From Rahnella victoriana (GTDB lineage: Bacteria; Pseudomonadota; Gammaproteobacteria; Enterobacterales; Enterobacteriaceae), in contig NZ_SJOJ01000008.1 of assembly GCF_004330295.1 (NCBI RefSeq), positions 62,001 through 126,000 on the forward strand: DNA of 64,000 nt, read 5' to 3'. Positions within the stretch are counted from its first letter, which is position 1. Every line of letters starts with the position of its first letter. Positions 1-9,299 of this stretch are shown one piece after another. The notes beneath the pieces were generated by a model. It was not told where the DNA came from, made no database searches, and saw only the letters and a program-made list of their open reading frames with translations. A program made the position numbers and the translations under genes.

Positions 1-447
1 ACGCATACGGAACACGTTTGGCGACTGACGCTCAATGTCTTTCGCGCCCATATAAATACGGCATTTCAGGCCGAGCAGGGCACAGGCCAGTGCTGAGGCC
101 ACGCCGTGCTGACCGGCACCGGTCTCGGCGATAATTTCAGTTTTACCCATGCGTTTAGCCAGTAATGCCTGACCCAACACCTGGTTAGTTTTGTGTGCGC
201 CGCCGTGCAGTAAATCTTCACGCTTGAGATACAGCCTGGTTTTGGTTCCGGCGGTCAGATTTTTGCACAGCGTCAGTGCTGTCGGGCGACCGGCATAGTT
301 TTTCAGCAGATCAATGAATTCAGCCTGAAACTCCGGGTCGCGCTGCGCGCTGACAAAAGCTTCTTCCAGCTGGGCCAGCGCAGGCATCAGAATTTGCGGT
401 ACATACTGGCCGCCAAATTCGCCGAAGTAGGGATTAAGTAAAGTCAT
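1..447 (-). CDS. trpB: tryptophan synthase beta chain, 3' part outside window
   Basis: This is the N-terminal part (149 codons visible) of the pyridoxal-phosphate enzyme that joins indole and serine to make tryptophan. Reading back from the ATG at 447 gives [20 protein letters not shown], the typical TrpB start. The HKTN motif with the PLP-binding lysine lies near residue 87, and GAGQHGVA follows. The frame is open to the left edge, so the C-terminal part and trpA lie outside. It follows trpCF by 44 bases in the same direction and belongs to the trp operon. The identity is clear from sequence; only completeness cannot be judged. Confidence 0.97.
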   Translation of the reverse strand, partial: MTLLNPYFGEFGGQYVPQILMPALAQLEEAFVSAQRDPEFQAEFIDLLKNYAGRPTALTLCKNLTAGTKTRLYLKREDLLHGGAHKTNQVLGQALLAKRMGKTEIIAETGAGQHGVASALACALLGLKCRIYMGAKDIERQSPNVFRMR

Positions 448-491
448 GTTATTCCGTCCTGTCTGTCAATTTTTGCGTCATTGCGTGCGGC

Positions 492-1856
492 TTAATACGC
501 CCGCAATGTCTGGAATACGGCGGTAATTTTTTCGGCATCTTTGATGCCCGGCTCACTTTCAACACCGGAGTTGAAATCCAGCCCTGCACAACCGAGCTGT
601 GCAGCTTCGACACAATTGTCGGCACTCAGTCCGCCAGCCAGCAGTACGTTGCTCAGATCCTGCCCGGCCAGCTTGCTCCAGTCGAAACGATAACCGGTGC
701 CGCCTTTACCGTTGTCGAGCACATAGCGGTCGACATGATTCAGATCGCGTGCCGGCATCGTGTCTTTCACACTCAGCGCCTTCCAGATCTGAACGGACTG
801 CGGTAATGCGCTGCGTAACGCGTCGATGTACGCCTGATTTTCATCGCCGTGAAGCTGCACGGCAGTCAGGGCTAATGCTTTCGCTGTTTCTGCCACGGTA
901 TTCAGGTCTTCATCCCGGAACACGCCGACATACTTCAGCGGTGCGCCGTTTTGTACTTCTTTCGCCAGCGTGTGGGTCACAAAGCGCGGCGAGGTGTCGA
1001 CGAAAATCAGTCCGCCATAAATAGCCCCTGCGTCGTGCGCGGCTTTGGCATCCTGCGGGCGGGTCAGACCGCACACTTTATTATCACCCAGCAACACGCG
1101 ACGGACGGCGCTGCTGAGGTCTTGTTCTGACATCAGTGCGCTGCCAATCAGGAAACCATTGGCGAAGCGGCTGAGTTCGCGGATTTGTCCGTAGGTGTTA
1201 ATGCCCGATTCGCTGATGACTGTGACACCATGCGGCACACGCGGTGCCAGCTCGCGGGTGCGGTTCATATCGATGGACAAATCGCGCAGATCGCGGTTAT
1301 TGATACCGACCACTTTCGCTTTCAGCTTCACGGCGCGATCCAGTTCTTCTTCATTACTGGCTTCGGTGAGCACGCCCATATTCAGGCTGTGAGCGACGGC
1401 GGCCAGCTGAACGTACTGGTCATCATCGAGTACGGAAAGCATCAGCAAAATCGCATCTGCCTGATAAAAACGGGCCAGATGGATCTGATACGGGTCGATA
1501 ATAAAATCTTTGCACAGCACCGGCTGCGTGACGGTTTTGCTCACCAGCGGCAGGAAATCAAAACTGCCCTGGAAATATTTCTCATCGGTTAATACCGAAA
1601 TAGCGGAAGCGTAGTCTTTATAAACGCTGGCGATTTCTACCGGATCGAAGTTCTCGCGGATCTTGCCTTTCGACGGAGACGCTTGTTTGCACTCCAGAAT
1701 GAAGGCCGTTCTGGCCCCTTGCAGGGCATGGTAGAAACTGCGCTGGCTCTGAGTTATTTCGTTCTGAAAGCTGGCCAGCGGTTGTTGTTCTTTGCGTGCC
1801 GCGACCCAAACTTCCTTATCGCGAACAATTTTGTGGAGCACGGTTTCCTGCTGCAT
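492..1856 (-). CDS. trpC: bifunctional indole-3-glycerol phosphate synthase / phosphoribosylanthranilate isomerase
   Basis: This fused enzyme carries out two steps of tryptophan synthesis: isomerisation of phosphoribosylanthranilate (C-terminal TrpF half) and ring closure to indole-3-glycerol phosphate (N-terminal TrpC half). The N-terminal half shows FILECKQASPSKG and CKDFIIDPYQI; the C-terminal half shows CGLTRPQDAKAA and QLHGDE. At 454 residues it has the usual enterobacterial length. I chose the ATG at 1856, which has an AGGA motif six bases upstream; a GTG one codon earlier would also read in frame. The trpD stop codon lies directly upstream (1860-1862), so the two genes are probably translationally coupled. 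Confidence 0.97.
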   Translation of the reverse strand: MQQETVLHKIVRDKEVWVAARKEQQPLASFQNEITQSQRSFYHALQGARTAFILECKQASPSKGKIRENFDPVEIASVYKDYASAISVLTDEKYFQGSFDFLPLVSKTVTQPVLCKDFIIDPYQIHLARFYQADAILLMLSVLDDDQYVQLAAVAHSLNMGVLTEASNEEELDRAVKLKAKVVGINNRDLRDLSIDMNRTRELAPRVPHGVTVISESGINTYGQIRELSRFANGFLIGSALMSEQDLSSAVRRVLLGDNKVCGLTRPQDAKAAHDAGAIYGGLIFVDTSPRFVTHTLAKEVQNGAPLKYVGVFRDEDLNTVAETAKALALTAVQLHGDENQAYIDALRSALPQSVQIWKALSVKDTMPARDLNHVDRYVLDNGKGGTGYRFDWSKLAGQDLSNVLLAGGLSADNCVEAAQLGCAGLDFNSGVESEPGIKDAEKITAVFQTLRAY

Positions 1857-1859
1857 CAC

Positions 1860-2873
1860 TTATCCTCTTGCTGCCAATGCCAGCACGCGCTGGTAAGGTT
1901 CACCGCTGCGCATGACGGCCAAAGCCTGTTGTGCGTTTTGCTTTACGTCTTCCTGACCGAACAGACGCAGTAACATCGCCACATTGACGGCTACCGCGGC
2001 TTCATGGGCCGGATCTCCTTTACCTTGTAATAAGCGTGCCAGAATGTCACGGTTTTCTTCCGGCTCGCCGCCCAGCAAGGATTCAATCGGATAATTATCC
2101 AGACCGAAGTCCTGCGGGGTCAGTTCATAAGTGGTAATTTTGCCGTCTTTCAGCTCGGCCACCAGCGTGGCTGCGTGGATTGCCACTTCATCCATTCCGC
2201 CGCCGTGAACCACTGCCGCACGCTCATAACCCAGCGCACGCAATGTTTCGGCAATCGGCTGCACCAGTTCCGGGCTGTATACGCCAATCAGCGCCAGCGG
2301 CGGACGTGCCGGATTAATCAGCGGACCCAGCACGTTAAACAGCGTGCGGGTTTTCAGGGATTTACGTACCGGCATCGCATGACGAAAACCGGTGTGGTAT
2401 TGCGGGGCGAACAGGAAACACGCGCCCAGATCATCAAGCGCCGCACGGGATTGTTCCGCAGGCATATCCAGACGGATGCCAAACGCGGCCAGTAAATCCG
2501 ACGAGCCCGAACGGCTGGACACGCTGCGGTTGCCGTGTTTTGCCACCCGTGCGCCACAGGCCGCCGCCACAAAGGCGCTGGCGGTAGAAATGTTGATGCT
2601 GTTGGTGCCGTCGCCGCCGGTGCCGACAATGTCCGCGAACGGATAATCGGGGCGCGGGAACGGCTCGGCGTGTGCCAGTAACGCTTTGGCCGCTCCGGCG
2701 ATTTCAGCCGGTTGCTCGCCACGCACTTTCATGCTGATTAATGCACCGGCCAGTTGCGCCGGTTCCAGTTCGCCATTCACGATGGCGGTAAATAATTGCT
2801 GGCTTTCTTCCTGTGTCATCGTCTGAGCGCGGAACAGATTTTCGAGAATGCCGGGAATAGTTTGCGTTTGCAT
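1860..2873 (-). CDS. trpD: anthranilate phosphoribosyltransferase
   Basis: This enzyme transfers the phosphoribosyl group of PRPP to anthranilate, the second step of the tryptophan pathway. The 337-residue protein has the PRPP/anthranilate-site motif [17 protein letters not shown] (near residues 81-97), KHGNRSVSS, and the nucleoside phosphorylase type 3 fold seen in [15 protein letters not shown]. It is a stand-alone protein here. In E. coli and Salmonella it is fused to the TrpG glutaminase, whereas in this genome trpG is a separate gene 11 bases upstream. It is followed immediately by trpC. Confidence 0.97.
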   Translation of the reverse strand: MQTQTIPGILENLFRAQTMTQEESQQLFTAIVNGELEPAQLAGALISMKVRGEQPAEIAGAAKALLAHAEPFPRPDYPFADIVGTGGDGTNSINISTASAFVAAACGARVAKHGNRSVSSRSGSSDLLAAFGIRLDMPAEQSRAALDDLGACFLFAPQYHTGFRHAMPVRKSLKTRTLFNVLGPLINPARPPLALIGVYSPELVQPIAETLRALGYERAAVVHGGGMDEVAIHAATLVAELKDGKITTYELTPQDFGLDNYPIESLLGGEPEENRDILARLLQGKGDPAHEAAVAVNVAMLLRLFGQEDVKQNAQQALAVMRSGEPYQRVLALAARG

Positions 2874-2884
2874 GACAGTTCTCC

Positions 2885-3463
2885 TTACGCCAAAGCCCAG
2901 GCCAGTGTCTGCTCAAGCAGACGGGCGCCCTGTGAAGTTAAAATGGATTCCGGATGGAACTGGAAACCGCAGACGCGATCTTCTTCGTGACGCACTGCCA
3001 TGACCATGTCACCGAAACGGGCGTTAACGGTCAGCCCGTCAGGGATCTGGCTGCCCACCAGCGAGTGATAACGCGCCACCGGCAGCGGATTGTTCATACC
3101 GGCAAACATCGCTTGGTTGTCATGGGTAACAGATGAGGCTTTACCGTGCAGGATTTCACCGGCCTGGCCGACGAAACCGCCATACGTTTCCACAATCGCC
3201 TGATGGCCGAGACAGATACCGATAATCGGCAACTGACCGCGCAGACGTTTCAGCAGCTCCGGCATGCAACCCGCTTCGGACGGCGTACCCGGTCCCGGCG
3301 AAAGCACCAGTACCGGTTTTTCCAGCTGGCTGAGTTTTTCGATTATCACGTCAGCCGGGATCTGATTGCGGTAAATCACCACGTTGTGGCCGCTGGAACG
3401 CAGCTGATCGACAAGGTTGTAAGTAAAGGAATCGACGTTATCGATAAGTAAGATATCGGCCAT
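2885..3463 (-). CDS. trpG: anthranilate synthase glutamine amidotransferase component
   Basis: TrpG supplies ammonia from glutamine to TrpE for anthranilate synthesis. The 192-residue product starts [20 protein letters not shown] and shows the class I glutamine amidotransferase landmarks: the oxyanion segment SPGPGTP, the nucleophile in GICLGHQ, and the His-Glu pair in FQFHPES. The reading frame stays open upstream into trpE, but the family start is the ATG at 3463, with GAAAGAGG as ribosome-binding site inside the end of trpE. The trpE stop (3465-3467) is one base before this ATG, so coupling is expected. Confidence 0.97.
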   Translation of the reverse strand: MADILLIDNVDSFTYNLVDQLRSSGHNVVIYRNQIPADVIIEKLSQLEKPVLVLSPGPGTPSEAGCMPELLKRLRGQLPIIGICLGHQAIVETYGGFVGQAGEILHGKASSVTHDNQAMFAGMNNPLPVARYHSLVGSQIPDGLTVNARFGDMVMAVRHEEDRVCGFQFHPESILTSQGARLLEQTLAWALA

Positions 3464-3464
3464 C

Positions 3465-5027
3465 TTAAAATACCTCTTTCGCATTGTGGGCGGTGGCGAT
3501 GGCACGCAGCACGGCACGGGCTTTGTTACGGGTTTCGTCGGCTTCGGCTTGCGGCACGGAGTCCAGCACCACGCCGCCGCCTGCCTGCACGGTGGCAATG
3601 CCGTCTTCGACATACGCCGAACGGATCACGATGCAGGTATCTAAATCACCGTGAGCGGTGAAGTAACCCACTGCGCCGCCGTAGCTGCCGCGACGGGTTT
3701 GCTCGGAGGCGGAAATCAGCTGCATGGCGCGCACTTTCGGTGCGCCGGTCAGCGTGCCCATGTTCATCACCGCCTGATAGGCATGCAGCACGTCGAGGTC
3801 ATGACGCAGCGTGCCGACCACGCGGGACACCAGATGCATCACGAAAGAGTAACGGTCAACTTTGGTCAGGTCGGCGACGTAACGGCTACCCGGCTCGCAG
3901 ATACGCGCCAGATCGTTACGCGCTAAATCCACCAGCATCAGGTGCTCGGCCAGCTCTTTATGGTCGGTACGCATTTCCAGTTCGATACGGCTGTCGAGAT
4001 CCAAATCCAGCGAGCCGTCAGCACGGCGGCCGCGCGGACGGGTACCGGCAATCGGATAGATTTCAATCTGGCGATTGGTCGCGTCATATTTCAGTGCGCT
4101 TTCCGGTGATGCGCCGAACAGGGTGAAATCGTTATCCTGCATAAAGAACATATACGGGCTTGGGTTGTTGTTTTTCAGCGTTTCATACGCGGCCAGCGGC
4201 GCAGGGCATGGCAGTGAGAAACGGCGTGACGGCACCACCTGGAAAATTTCACCGGCGCGGATCGCCACTTTCATTTTCTCCACCACCGCACCAAATACTT
4301 CATCGCTCTGGTTCACGCTCAGTTGCATCTCCGGCACGCTCTGGTGCGGAATGGCGTGTGGCGGCAGTTGTAACTGATGTTGCAGTTGTTCCAGACGCTC
4401 GTGCAGGCGCTGTTTTTCTTCAGCGGAAGGCGTAAACAGGCTGGCCTGCAAACGGCAGGTGCGGTTCTGGTGGTCGAGCACCAGCAGGGTTTCTGCCAGA
4501 TAGAAGCAGAAATCCGGGCAACGCTGGTCAGAATCTAATGCCGGTAAATTTTCAAAACCGGCGACCAGATCGTAAGCAAACAGACCGCCGAGGAACATCG
4601 CTTCGCGCTCATCGGCAGGGGCTTCAACGCAGGTCAGGATGCTGCGCAGCGCATCAAAAACGGAGCGGGAGCGCAGACGCGCGTCTTCGTCCTGCATCTG
4701 GTCGATGGCCGGGAAGCTCAGTTCACGGCCATTCGGACGCACATCATTGCGAATTTCAGCCGGTAACGCGGCATCAATCAGTGGCAGTAAAGAGGCGCCG
4801 TTTGGCGTCAGTGCCTGAACCGACACCCGGGAACCCAGCGCGGTGATGCGCAGGGCGCTGTCGACAATCAACAGGCTCTTCAGGTTTTCTTTGCTGGTGA
4901 CTTCAGAGGATTCCAGCAACAGGGTCGCCGGACGGGCGCCGCACAGCTGGTGGAAAATGGCCGTCGGGTCGCCGCGGTAACATCCTTCTGCGGTCAGCAA
5001 TTCTAAACGTGGTTTCTGAATAGTCAT
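3465..5027 (-). CDS. trpE: anthranilate synthase component I
   Basis: TrpE makes anthranilate from chorismate with ammonia from TrpG, the committed and feedback-inhibited step. The 520-residue protein begins [11 protein letters not shown]. The N-terminal LLLESSEV segment belongs to the tryptophan-binding feedback site of the family. The C-terminal chorismate-binding half shows [38 protein letters not shown] and a GGAVGYF motif. The frame remains open 20 codons further upstream, but the ATG at 5027 matches the family start and has AGGAAGC upstream. It is the first structural gene after the attenuator. Confidence 0.97.
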   Translation of the reverse strand: MTIQKPRLELLTAEGCYRGDPTAIFHQLCGARPATLLLESSEVTSKENLKSLLIVDSALRITALGSRVSVQALTPNGASLLPLIDAALPAEIRNDVRPNGRELSFPAIDQMQDEDARLRSRSVFDALRSILTCVEAPADEREAMFLGGLFAYDLVAGFENLPALDSDQRCPDFCFYLAETLLVLDHQNRTCRLQASLFTPSAEEKQRLHERLEQLQHQLQLPPHAIPHQSVPEMQLSVNQSDEVFGAVVEKMKVAIRAGEIFQVVPSRRFSLPCPAPLAAYETLKNNNPSPYMFFMQDNDFTLFGASPESALKYDATNRQIEIYPIAGTRPRGRRADGSLDLDLDSRIELEMRTDHKELAEHLMLVDLARNDLARICEPGSRYVADLTKVDRYSFVMHLVSRVVGTLRHDLDVLHAYQAVMNMGTLTGAPKVRAMQLISASEQTRRGSYGGAVGYFTAHGDLDTCIVIRSAYVEDGIATVQAGGGVVLDSVPQAEADETRNKARAVLRAIATAHNAKEVF

Positions 5028-5084
5028 TGTGCTTCCTGAAATTTTCTCAACGTTTGTATTAAACGGATGACAAAGAGACGGCCA

Positions 5085-5110
5085 CAAAAAAGCCCGCGTT
5101 ATGCGGGCTT
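5085..5110 (-). terminator. trp attenuator (rho-independent)
   Basis: On the minus strand the arms AGCCCGC and GCGGGCT enclose a short loop and are followed by a run of six T. It lies between the trpL stop codon and trpE, the position of the classical trp attenuator (3:4 hairpin). An identical core stem also occurs behind the tRNA-Asn gene, which is common for enterobacterial terminators. Confidence 0.9.
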
Positions 5111-5147
5111 CGGGAATCTTGCAGCGTCTGATGACAGCTATGCGTGA

Positions 5148-5210
5148 TTACTCCGCCCGCCAAGGGGAAGTACGCCACCAGCTGAGAACCGCCATCATGT
5201 AAGTTTTCAT
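5148..5210 (-). CDS. trpL: trp operon leader peptide
   Basis: This 20-codon ORF encodes the leader peptide whose translation senses charged tRNA-Trp. It reads MKTYMMAVLSWWRTSPWRAE, with the tandem Trp codons of the classical leader and a third Trp five residues further on. A second ATG directly upstream (5211-5213) could add one residue. E. coli trpL is 14 residues and ends shortly after WWRTS; here the reading frame runs on for five more residues. It sits between the trp promoter and the attenuator hairpin. Confidence 0.9.
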   Translation of the reverse strand: MKTYMMAVLSWWRTSPWRAE

Positions 5211-5313
5211 CATCAGACACTCTTGTTTGTTTATGAAGCTAACGTCTTTAAAACGTAAGCTTTCTGAATCGGTTTGTCACGTTGTTCATTTCTGAACTGT
5301 CCCGTGAACTTGC

Positions 5314-5331
5314 GTACTAGTAAACTAGTTC
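5314..5331. promoter_or_regulatory. TrpR operator
   Basis: The 18-base near-palindrome GTACTAGTAAACTAGTTC closely matches the E. coli trp operator, built on two CTAGT half-sites. It overlaps the -10 element of the trp promoter, as in E. coli, so repressor with tryptophan would block polymerase. Confidence 0.9.
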
Positions 5332-5347
5332 ATGGATGTAATGTCAA
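5319..5347 (-). promoter_or_regulatory. trp operon sigma-70 promoter
   Basis: Read on the minus strand there is a perfect -35 TTGACA (5342-5347), a spacer of exactly 17 bases, and a -10 TTTACT (5319-5324). The operator covers the -10. The arrangement and position relative to trpL match the E. coli trp promoter. Confidence 0.9.
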
Positions 5348-5514
5348 CCCTCTTTTTCCTGCAAATCCCACCTTTAGTGCGGCTGCATTGTGCAGAAAGT
5401 GTTATCGCACCGTAACAGTGCGTAGCGGCCGGGTGAAATCATTCCTGACGCGTGCCTCCCTGACGCGTTATGATGGGGACTGCATTCAGAAACAGGTTAA
5501 TTCCCCACGTGACG

Positions 5515-6438
5515 ATGACTTTGCCAACAAACACTTCGCCTTCAGCAGACGACCAGACTTCCAGCACCGCCTTCACTCTCTACGATCTTCACAGCCACAC
5601 AACCGCATCTGACGGCTATTTAACGCCGGAAGCCCTGGTGGCACGGGCCGTGGACATGCGTGTCGGCGTGCTGGCGATCACCGATCACGACAGCACGGAA
5701 GGGCTGGCGCGCGCGGCGCAGGCGATTGCGGACCAACAGCTGCCGCTGCAACTGGTGAACGGCGTCGAAATTTCCACGCTGTGGGAAAATCATGAGATCC
5801 ACATCGTCGGGCTGGGCATCGACCCGGCCCATCCGGCCATGGTGGAATTACTGAAAGTGCAGGCAGATTTACGCCAGCAGCGGGCACAGGAAATGGGCCG
5901 TCGCCTGGCAAAAGCGCGCATCGAAGGTGCATGGGAAGGCGCACTGCGTCTGGCCGACGGTGGCGCGGTGACGCGGGCGCATTTTGCCCGTTTTCTGGTG
6001 GAATTTGGCGCGGCCGACAACATCGCTCAGGTGTTCAAAAAGTACCTTGCCAAGGGCAAGACCGGCTACGTTCCGCCACAGTGGTGTACAATAGAACAAG
6101 CGATTGATGCGATTCATCAGTCTGGCGGACAGGCGGTTGTCGCCCATCCGGGACGTTATGACCTGTCCACAAAATGGCTGAAACGCTTACTGGCTTTCTT
6201 TGCTGAACAGGGCGGGGATGCCATGGAAGTCGCGCAGTGCCAGCAGGCACCGAACGAGCGCGCACAACTGGCGGCTTATGCCCGTGATTACCATTTGCTG
6301 GCCTCGCAGGGTTCTGATTTTCATCAACCCTGCTCGTGGATCGAACTGGGGCGCAAACTTTGGCTGCCCGCAGGCGTGGAACCGGTGTGGCAACACTGGC
6401 CGGTCGCCGGAAAACAGCCTGAAATTGAACCGGTCTGA
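5515..6438 (+). CDS. rnm: PHP-domain 3',5'-nucleotide phosphatase / 5'-3' exoribonuclease (RNase AM)
   Basis: The E. coli homologue (YciV/Rnm) removes 3'-phosphates from 3',5'-bisphosphonucleotides and matures rRNA 5' ends. The protein shows PHP metal-site motifs: [19 protein letters not shown], and later HPGRYD and SQGSDFHQP. The E. coli protein has 293 residues; from the ATG at 5515 this one has 307, with a Ser/Thr-rich N-terminal tail. Another ATG at 5470 would give 322 residues, and neither has a strong ribosome-binding site, so the start is uncertain. It is divergent from trp and followed by yciO after 34 bases, as in E. coli. Confidence 0.9.
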   Translation: MTLPTNTSPSADDQTSSTAFTLYDLHSHTTASDGYLTPEALVARAVDMRVGVLAITDHDSTEGLARAAQAIADQQLPLQLVNGVEISTLWENHEIHIVGLGIDPAHPAMVELLKVQADLRQQRAQEMGRRLAKARIEGAWEGALRLADGGAVTRAHFARFLVEFGAADNIAQVFKKYLAKGKTGYVPPQWCTIEQAIDAIHQSGGQAVVAHPGRYDLSTKWLKRLLAFFAEQGGDAMEVAQCQQAPNERAQLAAYARDYHLLASQGSDFHQPCSWIELGRKLWLPAGVEPVWQHWPVAGKQPEIEPV

Positions 6439-6472
6439 AGCCCGACCGCAGAAGAAGAATTAAGAGGGAACA

Positions 6473-7093
6473 ATGAGTCAATATTTTTATATTCACCCTG
6501 AAAACCCGCAGCCACGTCTGATTAATCAGGCCGTCGAATTGCTGCGCAAGGGCAATGTGATTGTGTATCCGACCGACTCAGGCTACGCGCTGGGTTGCCG
6601 TCTGGAAGAAAAGAACGCCATGGAGCGCATTTGCCGCATCCGTCAACTGGACGGGAACCACAACTTTACGCTGATGTGCCGGGATCTCTCTGAGCTGTCC
6701 ACTTACGCTTATGTGGATAACTCGGCGTTCCGGCTGATCAAAAATAACACGCCGGGTAACTACACGTTCATTCTCAAAGCGACTAAAGAAGTCCCCCGCC
6801 GCCTGATGAGTGAAAAACGTAAAACCATCGGCCTGCGTGTGCCGTCGAACCCGATTGCGGTCGCGCTGCTGGAAACGCTGGGTGAACCGCTGATGTCGAC
6901 CACGCTGATGCTGCCGGGCAATGATTTCGCGGAATCGGATCCGGAGGACATCAAAGATCATCTGGGCAAAGTGGTGGATCTGGTGATTGACGGCGGATCA
7001 CTCGGTCAGCAACCGACCACGGTGATTGACCTGACCGAAGCGACGCCGGAAGTGGTGCGCGAAGGGGCGGGCGATCCGGCGCCGTTCCGTTAA
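6473..7093 (+). CDS. yciO: YrdC/Sua5-family protein YciO
   Basis: This 206-residue protein has the YrdC-like fold, which binds ATP and threonyl/carbamoyl intermediates and nucleic acid. The N-terminal GNVIVYPTDSGYALGC and the central TIGLRVPSNPIA are typical of the family. The true tRNA t6A enzymes TsaC/Sua5 use related motifs, but YciO has a role in the cell that is not settled. It starts at an ATG with GAGGGAAC upstream and forms a pair with rnm. The name is well supported by sequence and position, the function only at family level. Confidence 0.92.
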   Translation: MSQYFYIHPENPQPRLINQAVELLRKGNVIVYPTDSGYALGCRLEEKNAMERICRIRQLDGNHNFTLMCRDLSELSTYAYVDNSAFRLIKNNTPGNYTFILKATKEVPRRLMSEKRKTIGLRVPSNPIAVALLETLGEPLMSTTLMLPGNDFAESDPEDIKDHLGKVVDLVIDGGSLGQQPTTVIDLTEATPEVVREGAGDPAPFR

Positions 7094-7128
7094 CATTGCC
7101 TGAAAAATAATCAGTCCGTCATCGCCTT

Positions 7129-7162
7129 TGCAGGATACAAATTGCAGATAACTGTGTATAAT
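7129..7162 (+). promoter_or_regulatory. possible rluB promoter
   Basis: A perfect -10 hexamer TATAAT lies at 7157-7162. A weak -35-like GATACA lies 17 bases upstream. It would give a leader of about 120 bases before rluB that holds several GC-rich inverted segments. Only the -10 is convincing. Confidence 0.4.
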
Positions 7163-7289
7163 GGCGGGCTGACTTTTTTGTAAGTCGTTGTATTACTACG
7201 TAATAACTGAATTTTGGCGGGCAGACGACAATCACGTCGTGCTGCCGGCTCCCCCCGACGCCTGTGAAGGCGACAAATGAGGCTGCTCA

Positions 7290-8585
7290 ATGAGCGAGAA
7301 GTATAATTCCCAGAAGCACTCCAGCGACAAGTCCAAACCGGCACGTTCGTCTGGTGACAAGCCAAAAAGCGGCAGAAATTCCGGCGCTGCAAAAGGCCGT
7401 CCGGAACTGTCACGGGCTGAAAAGCGCGGCGAAAAGCCACGTACTGACAAACCACGCAGCGACAAGCCACGTTCAGACAAACCACGTTCTGATGCAGGTC
7501 GCGGCGATTCACGCATTGAAAATTCACGTATCGAAAAACCGCGCAGTGGCAAACCGGGTCGTCCGGAAAATGCCCGCGCTGAAAAACCACGTGCGCCGCT
7601 GAAACCGCGTGGCACCAAACCGAAAGCGGAAGCACTGTTTGATGAAAACGGTGATGAAGAAGAAGTGAAATACCAGAAGCCTAAGAACGCACTGGACAGC
7701 ACCGAAGGACAAAGCGAAAAGCTGCAAAAAGTCCTGGCGCGCGCTGGTCACGGTTCACGTCGCGAAGTCGAAGCGATGATTCAGGCTGGCCGCGTCAGTG
7801 TTGACGGTAAAATCTCAACACTGGGCGATCGCGTGGAAGTCACCGGCGGCACTAAAATCCGTCTCGACGGCCACATCCTGTCGGTGATGGAGTCGCAGGA
7901 CACCGTCTGCCGCGTGCTGGCGTACTACAAGCCGGAAGGCGAGTTGTGTACCCGCAGCGATCCGGAAGGCCGTCCGACCGTCTTTGACCGTCTGCCAAAA
8001 ATGCGCGGTTCCCGCTGGATCGCCGTCGGTCGTCTCGACGTCAACACCTCGGGCCTGCTGTTATTCACGACCGACGGTGAACTGGCTAACCGCCTGATGC
8101 ACCCGAGCCGTGAAGTTGAGCGCGAATATGCCGTGCGCGTTTTCGGTCAGGTTGATGATGAAAAAATCAAACAGCTGAGCCGTGGCGTGCAGCTGGAAGA
8201 CGGTCCTGCGGCATTCCGCTCGATCAAATTCCAGGGCGGCGAAGGCCTGAACCAGTGGTACAACGTGACCCTGACAGAAGGGCGTAACCGTGAAGTTCGT
8301 CGTCTGTGGGAAGCCGTTGGCGTGCAGGTCAGCCGTCTGATCCGCGTCCGTTACGGTGATCTGAACCTGCCTAAAGGTCTGCCTCGCGGCGGCTATAAAG
8401 AGCTGGATCTGCCGGATATCAACTATCTGCGCACGCTGGTCGATATGACCGAAGAAACCGTCAGCAAACTGCCGGTTGAGCGTGACCGTCGTCGCGTGAA
8501 GGCCAACCAGATCCGTCGCGCGGTTAAGCGCCATACGCAGGTTGCACCGGCACGTCGTACCACCGGACCCGCAAAACGGGGTTAA
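7290..8585 (+). CDS. rluB: 23S rRNA pseudouridine(2605) synthase with long basic N-terminal extension
   Basis: RluB makes pseudouridine 2605 in 23S rRNA. The S4 RNA-binding domain covers about residues 143-200, and the catalytic motif GRLDVNTSG places the active aspartate at residue 250. E. coli RluB has about 291 residues, while this one has 431. The extra length is mainly an N-terminal tail of about 110 residues rich in Lys, Arg, Pro, Ser and Asp, with four tandem KPR(S/T)D units at residues 49-68, followed by an acidic patch around residues 117-125. The C-terminus is also strongly basic ([18 protein letters not shown]). Such tails are expected to be disordered and to bind RNA; that role is inferred. 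Confidence 0.93.
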   Translation: MSEKYNSQKHSSDKSKPARSSGDKPKSGRNSGAAKGRPELSRAEKRGEKPRTDKPRSDKPRSDKPRSDAGRGDSRIENSRIEKPRSGKPGRPENARAEKPRAPLKPRGTKPKAEALFDENGDEEEVKYQKPKNALDSTEGQSEKLQKVLARAGHGSRREVEAMIQAGRVSVDGKISTLGDRVEVTGGTKIRLDGHILSVMESQDTVCRVLAYYKPEGELCTRSDPEGRPTVFDRLPKMRGSRWIAVGRLDVNTSGLLLFTTDGELANRLMHPSREVEREYAVRVFGQVDDEKIKQLSRGVQLEDGPAAFRSIKFQGGEGLNQWYNVTLTEGRNREVRRLWEAVGVQVSRLIRVRYGDLNLPKGLPRGGYKELDLPDINYLRTLVDMTEETVSKLPVERDRRRVKANQIRRAVKRHTQVAPARRTTGPAKRG

Positions 8586-8620
8586 TCGCTGACAAGCGAC
8601 GGACTTCCCACTATGCTCAT

Positions 8621-8651
8621 AAGCCGCAGTCAGTGACTGCGGTTTTTTTTG
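8621..8651 (+). terminator. rho-independent terminator after rluB
   Basis: The arms CCGCAGTCA and TGACTGCGG are followed by eight T. It separates rluB from the cob genes. Confidence 0.9.
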
Positions 8652-8721
8652 CTCAAATTTCAGGGCATAACGTCATTACTGACCCCTGTTAAATGAACAT
8701 ACAGAAAGTAAGGAGCCGATT

Positions 8722-9276
8722 ATGATGCTGATTACCGGCGGTGCCCGCAGCGGCAAGAGCCGTTTTGCCGAACAGGTGGCACAAAACCGTGGCGGTGACG
8801 TGCTGTATATCGCCACGTCCGTGGTGACTGATGCCGAAATGGCGGACCGCATCCGTTATCACCAGCAGCAACGTCCGGCTCACTGGCATACGTTTGAAAG
8901 CTGGCGTGATCTGGGTGAAGTGGTGCTTGCGCATCAGGAACAGTTTCCGACCATTATTATCGAATGCATCACGACGATGATGACTAATCTGTTGTTTGAT
9001 ATAGCCGGTGAATCCCAACCGGAAGAGATGGATTTTGACGCCATTGAACAGCATATCTTTGCGCAAACCGCGCAGTTGCTGGCGGCGGCACAACATCCTG
9101 AATCAGAAGTGATTATCGTCACCAACGAAGTGGGCATGGGGATTGTGCCGGATAACCTGCTGGCGCGGCGGTTTCGTGATATTGCCGGTCGGGTGAATCA
9201 GCAACTGGCCGCGGCGGCAGACGATGTTTATCTGATCGTCTCCGGGATCCCGGTGCCGGTGAAAACCTCCGAATAA
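8722..9276 (+). CDS. cobU: adenosylcobinamide kinase / adenosylcobinamide-phosphate guanylyltransferase
   Basis: CobU phosphorylates adenosylcobinamide and then attaches GMP, giving adenosyl-GDP-cobinamide, the activated corrin for nucleotide-loop assembly. The 184-residue protein has the P-loop GGARSGKS at residues 6-13, the segment YIATSVVTD, and near the end TNEVGMGIVPDN, all typical of CobU. An AAGGAG motif precedes the ATG pair at 8722/8725, and I take the first. It opens the run cobU-cobS-cobC-cobT. No B12 riboswitch is visible in the 70 bases between the rluB terminator and the start. Confidence 0.95.
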   Translation: MMLITGGARSGKSRFAEQVAQNRGGDVLYIATSVVTDAEMADRIRYHQQQRPAHWHTFESWRDLGEVVLAHQEQFPTIIIECITTMMTNLLFDIAGESQPEEMDFDAIEQHIFAQTAQLLAAAQHPESEVIIVTNEVGMGIVPDNLLARRFRDIAGRVNQQLAAAADDVYLIVSGIPVPVKTSE

Positions 9277-9299
9277 CACGACTCAGAAAGGGCATGGGT

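Noticed and set aside
7434..7493. Tandem 15-base repeats considered as a CRISPR-like or satellite array
   Set aside because: They are in-frame codons for KPR(S/T)D units inside rluB, without spacers.
8651..8721. Possible cobalamin riboswitch before cobU
   Set aside because: The gap of about 70 bases is too short for the element, and no B12-box sequence is seen.
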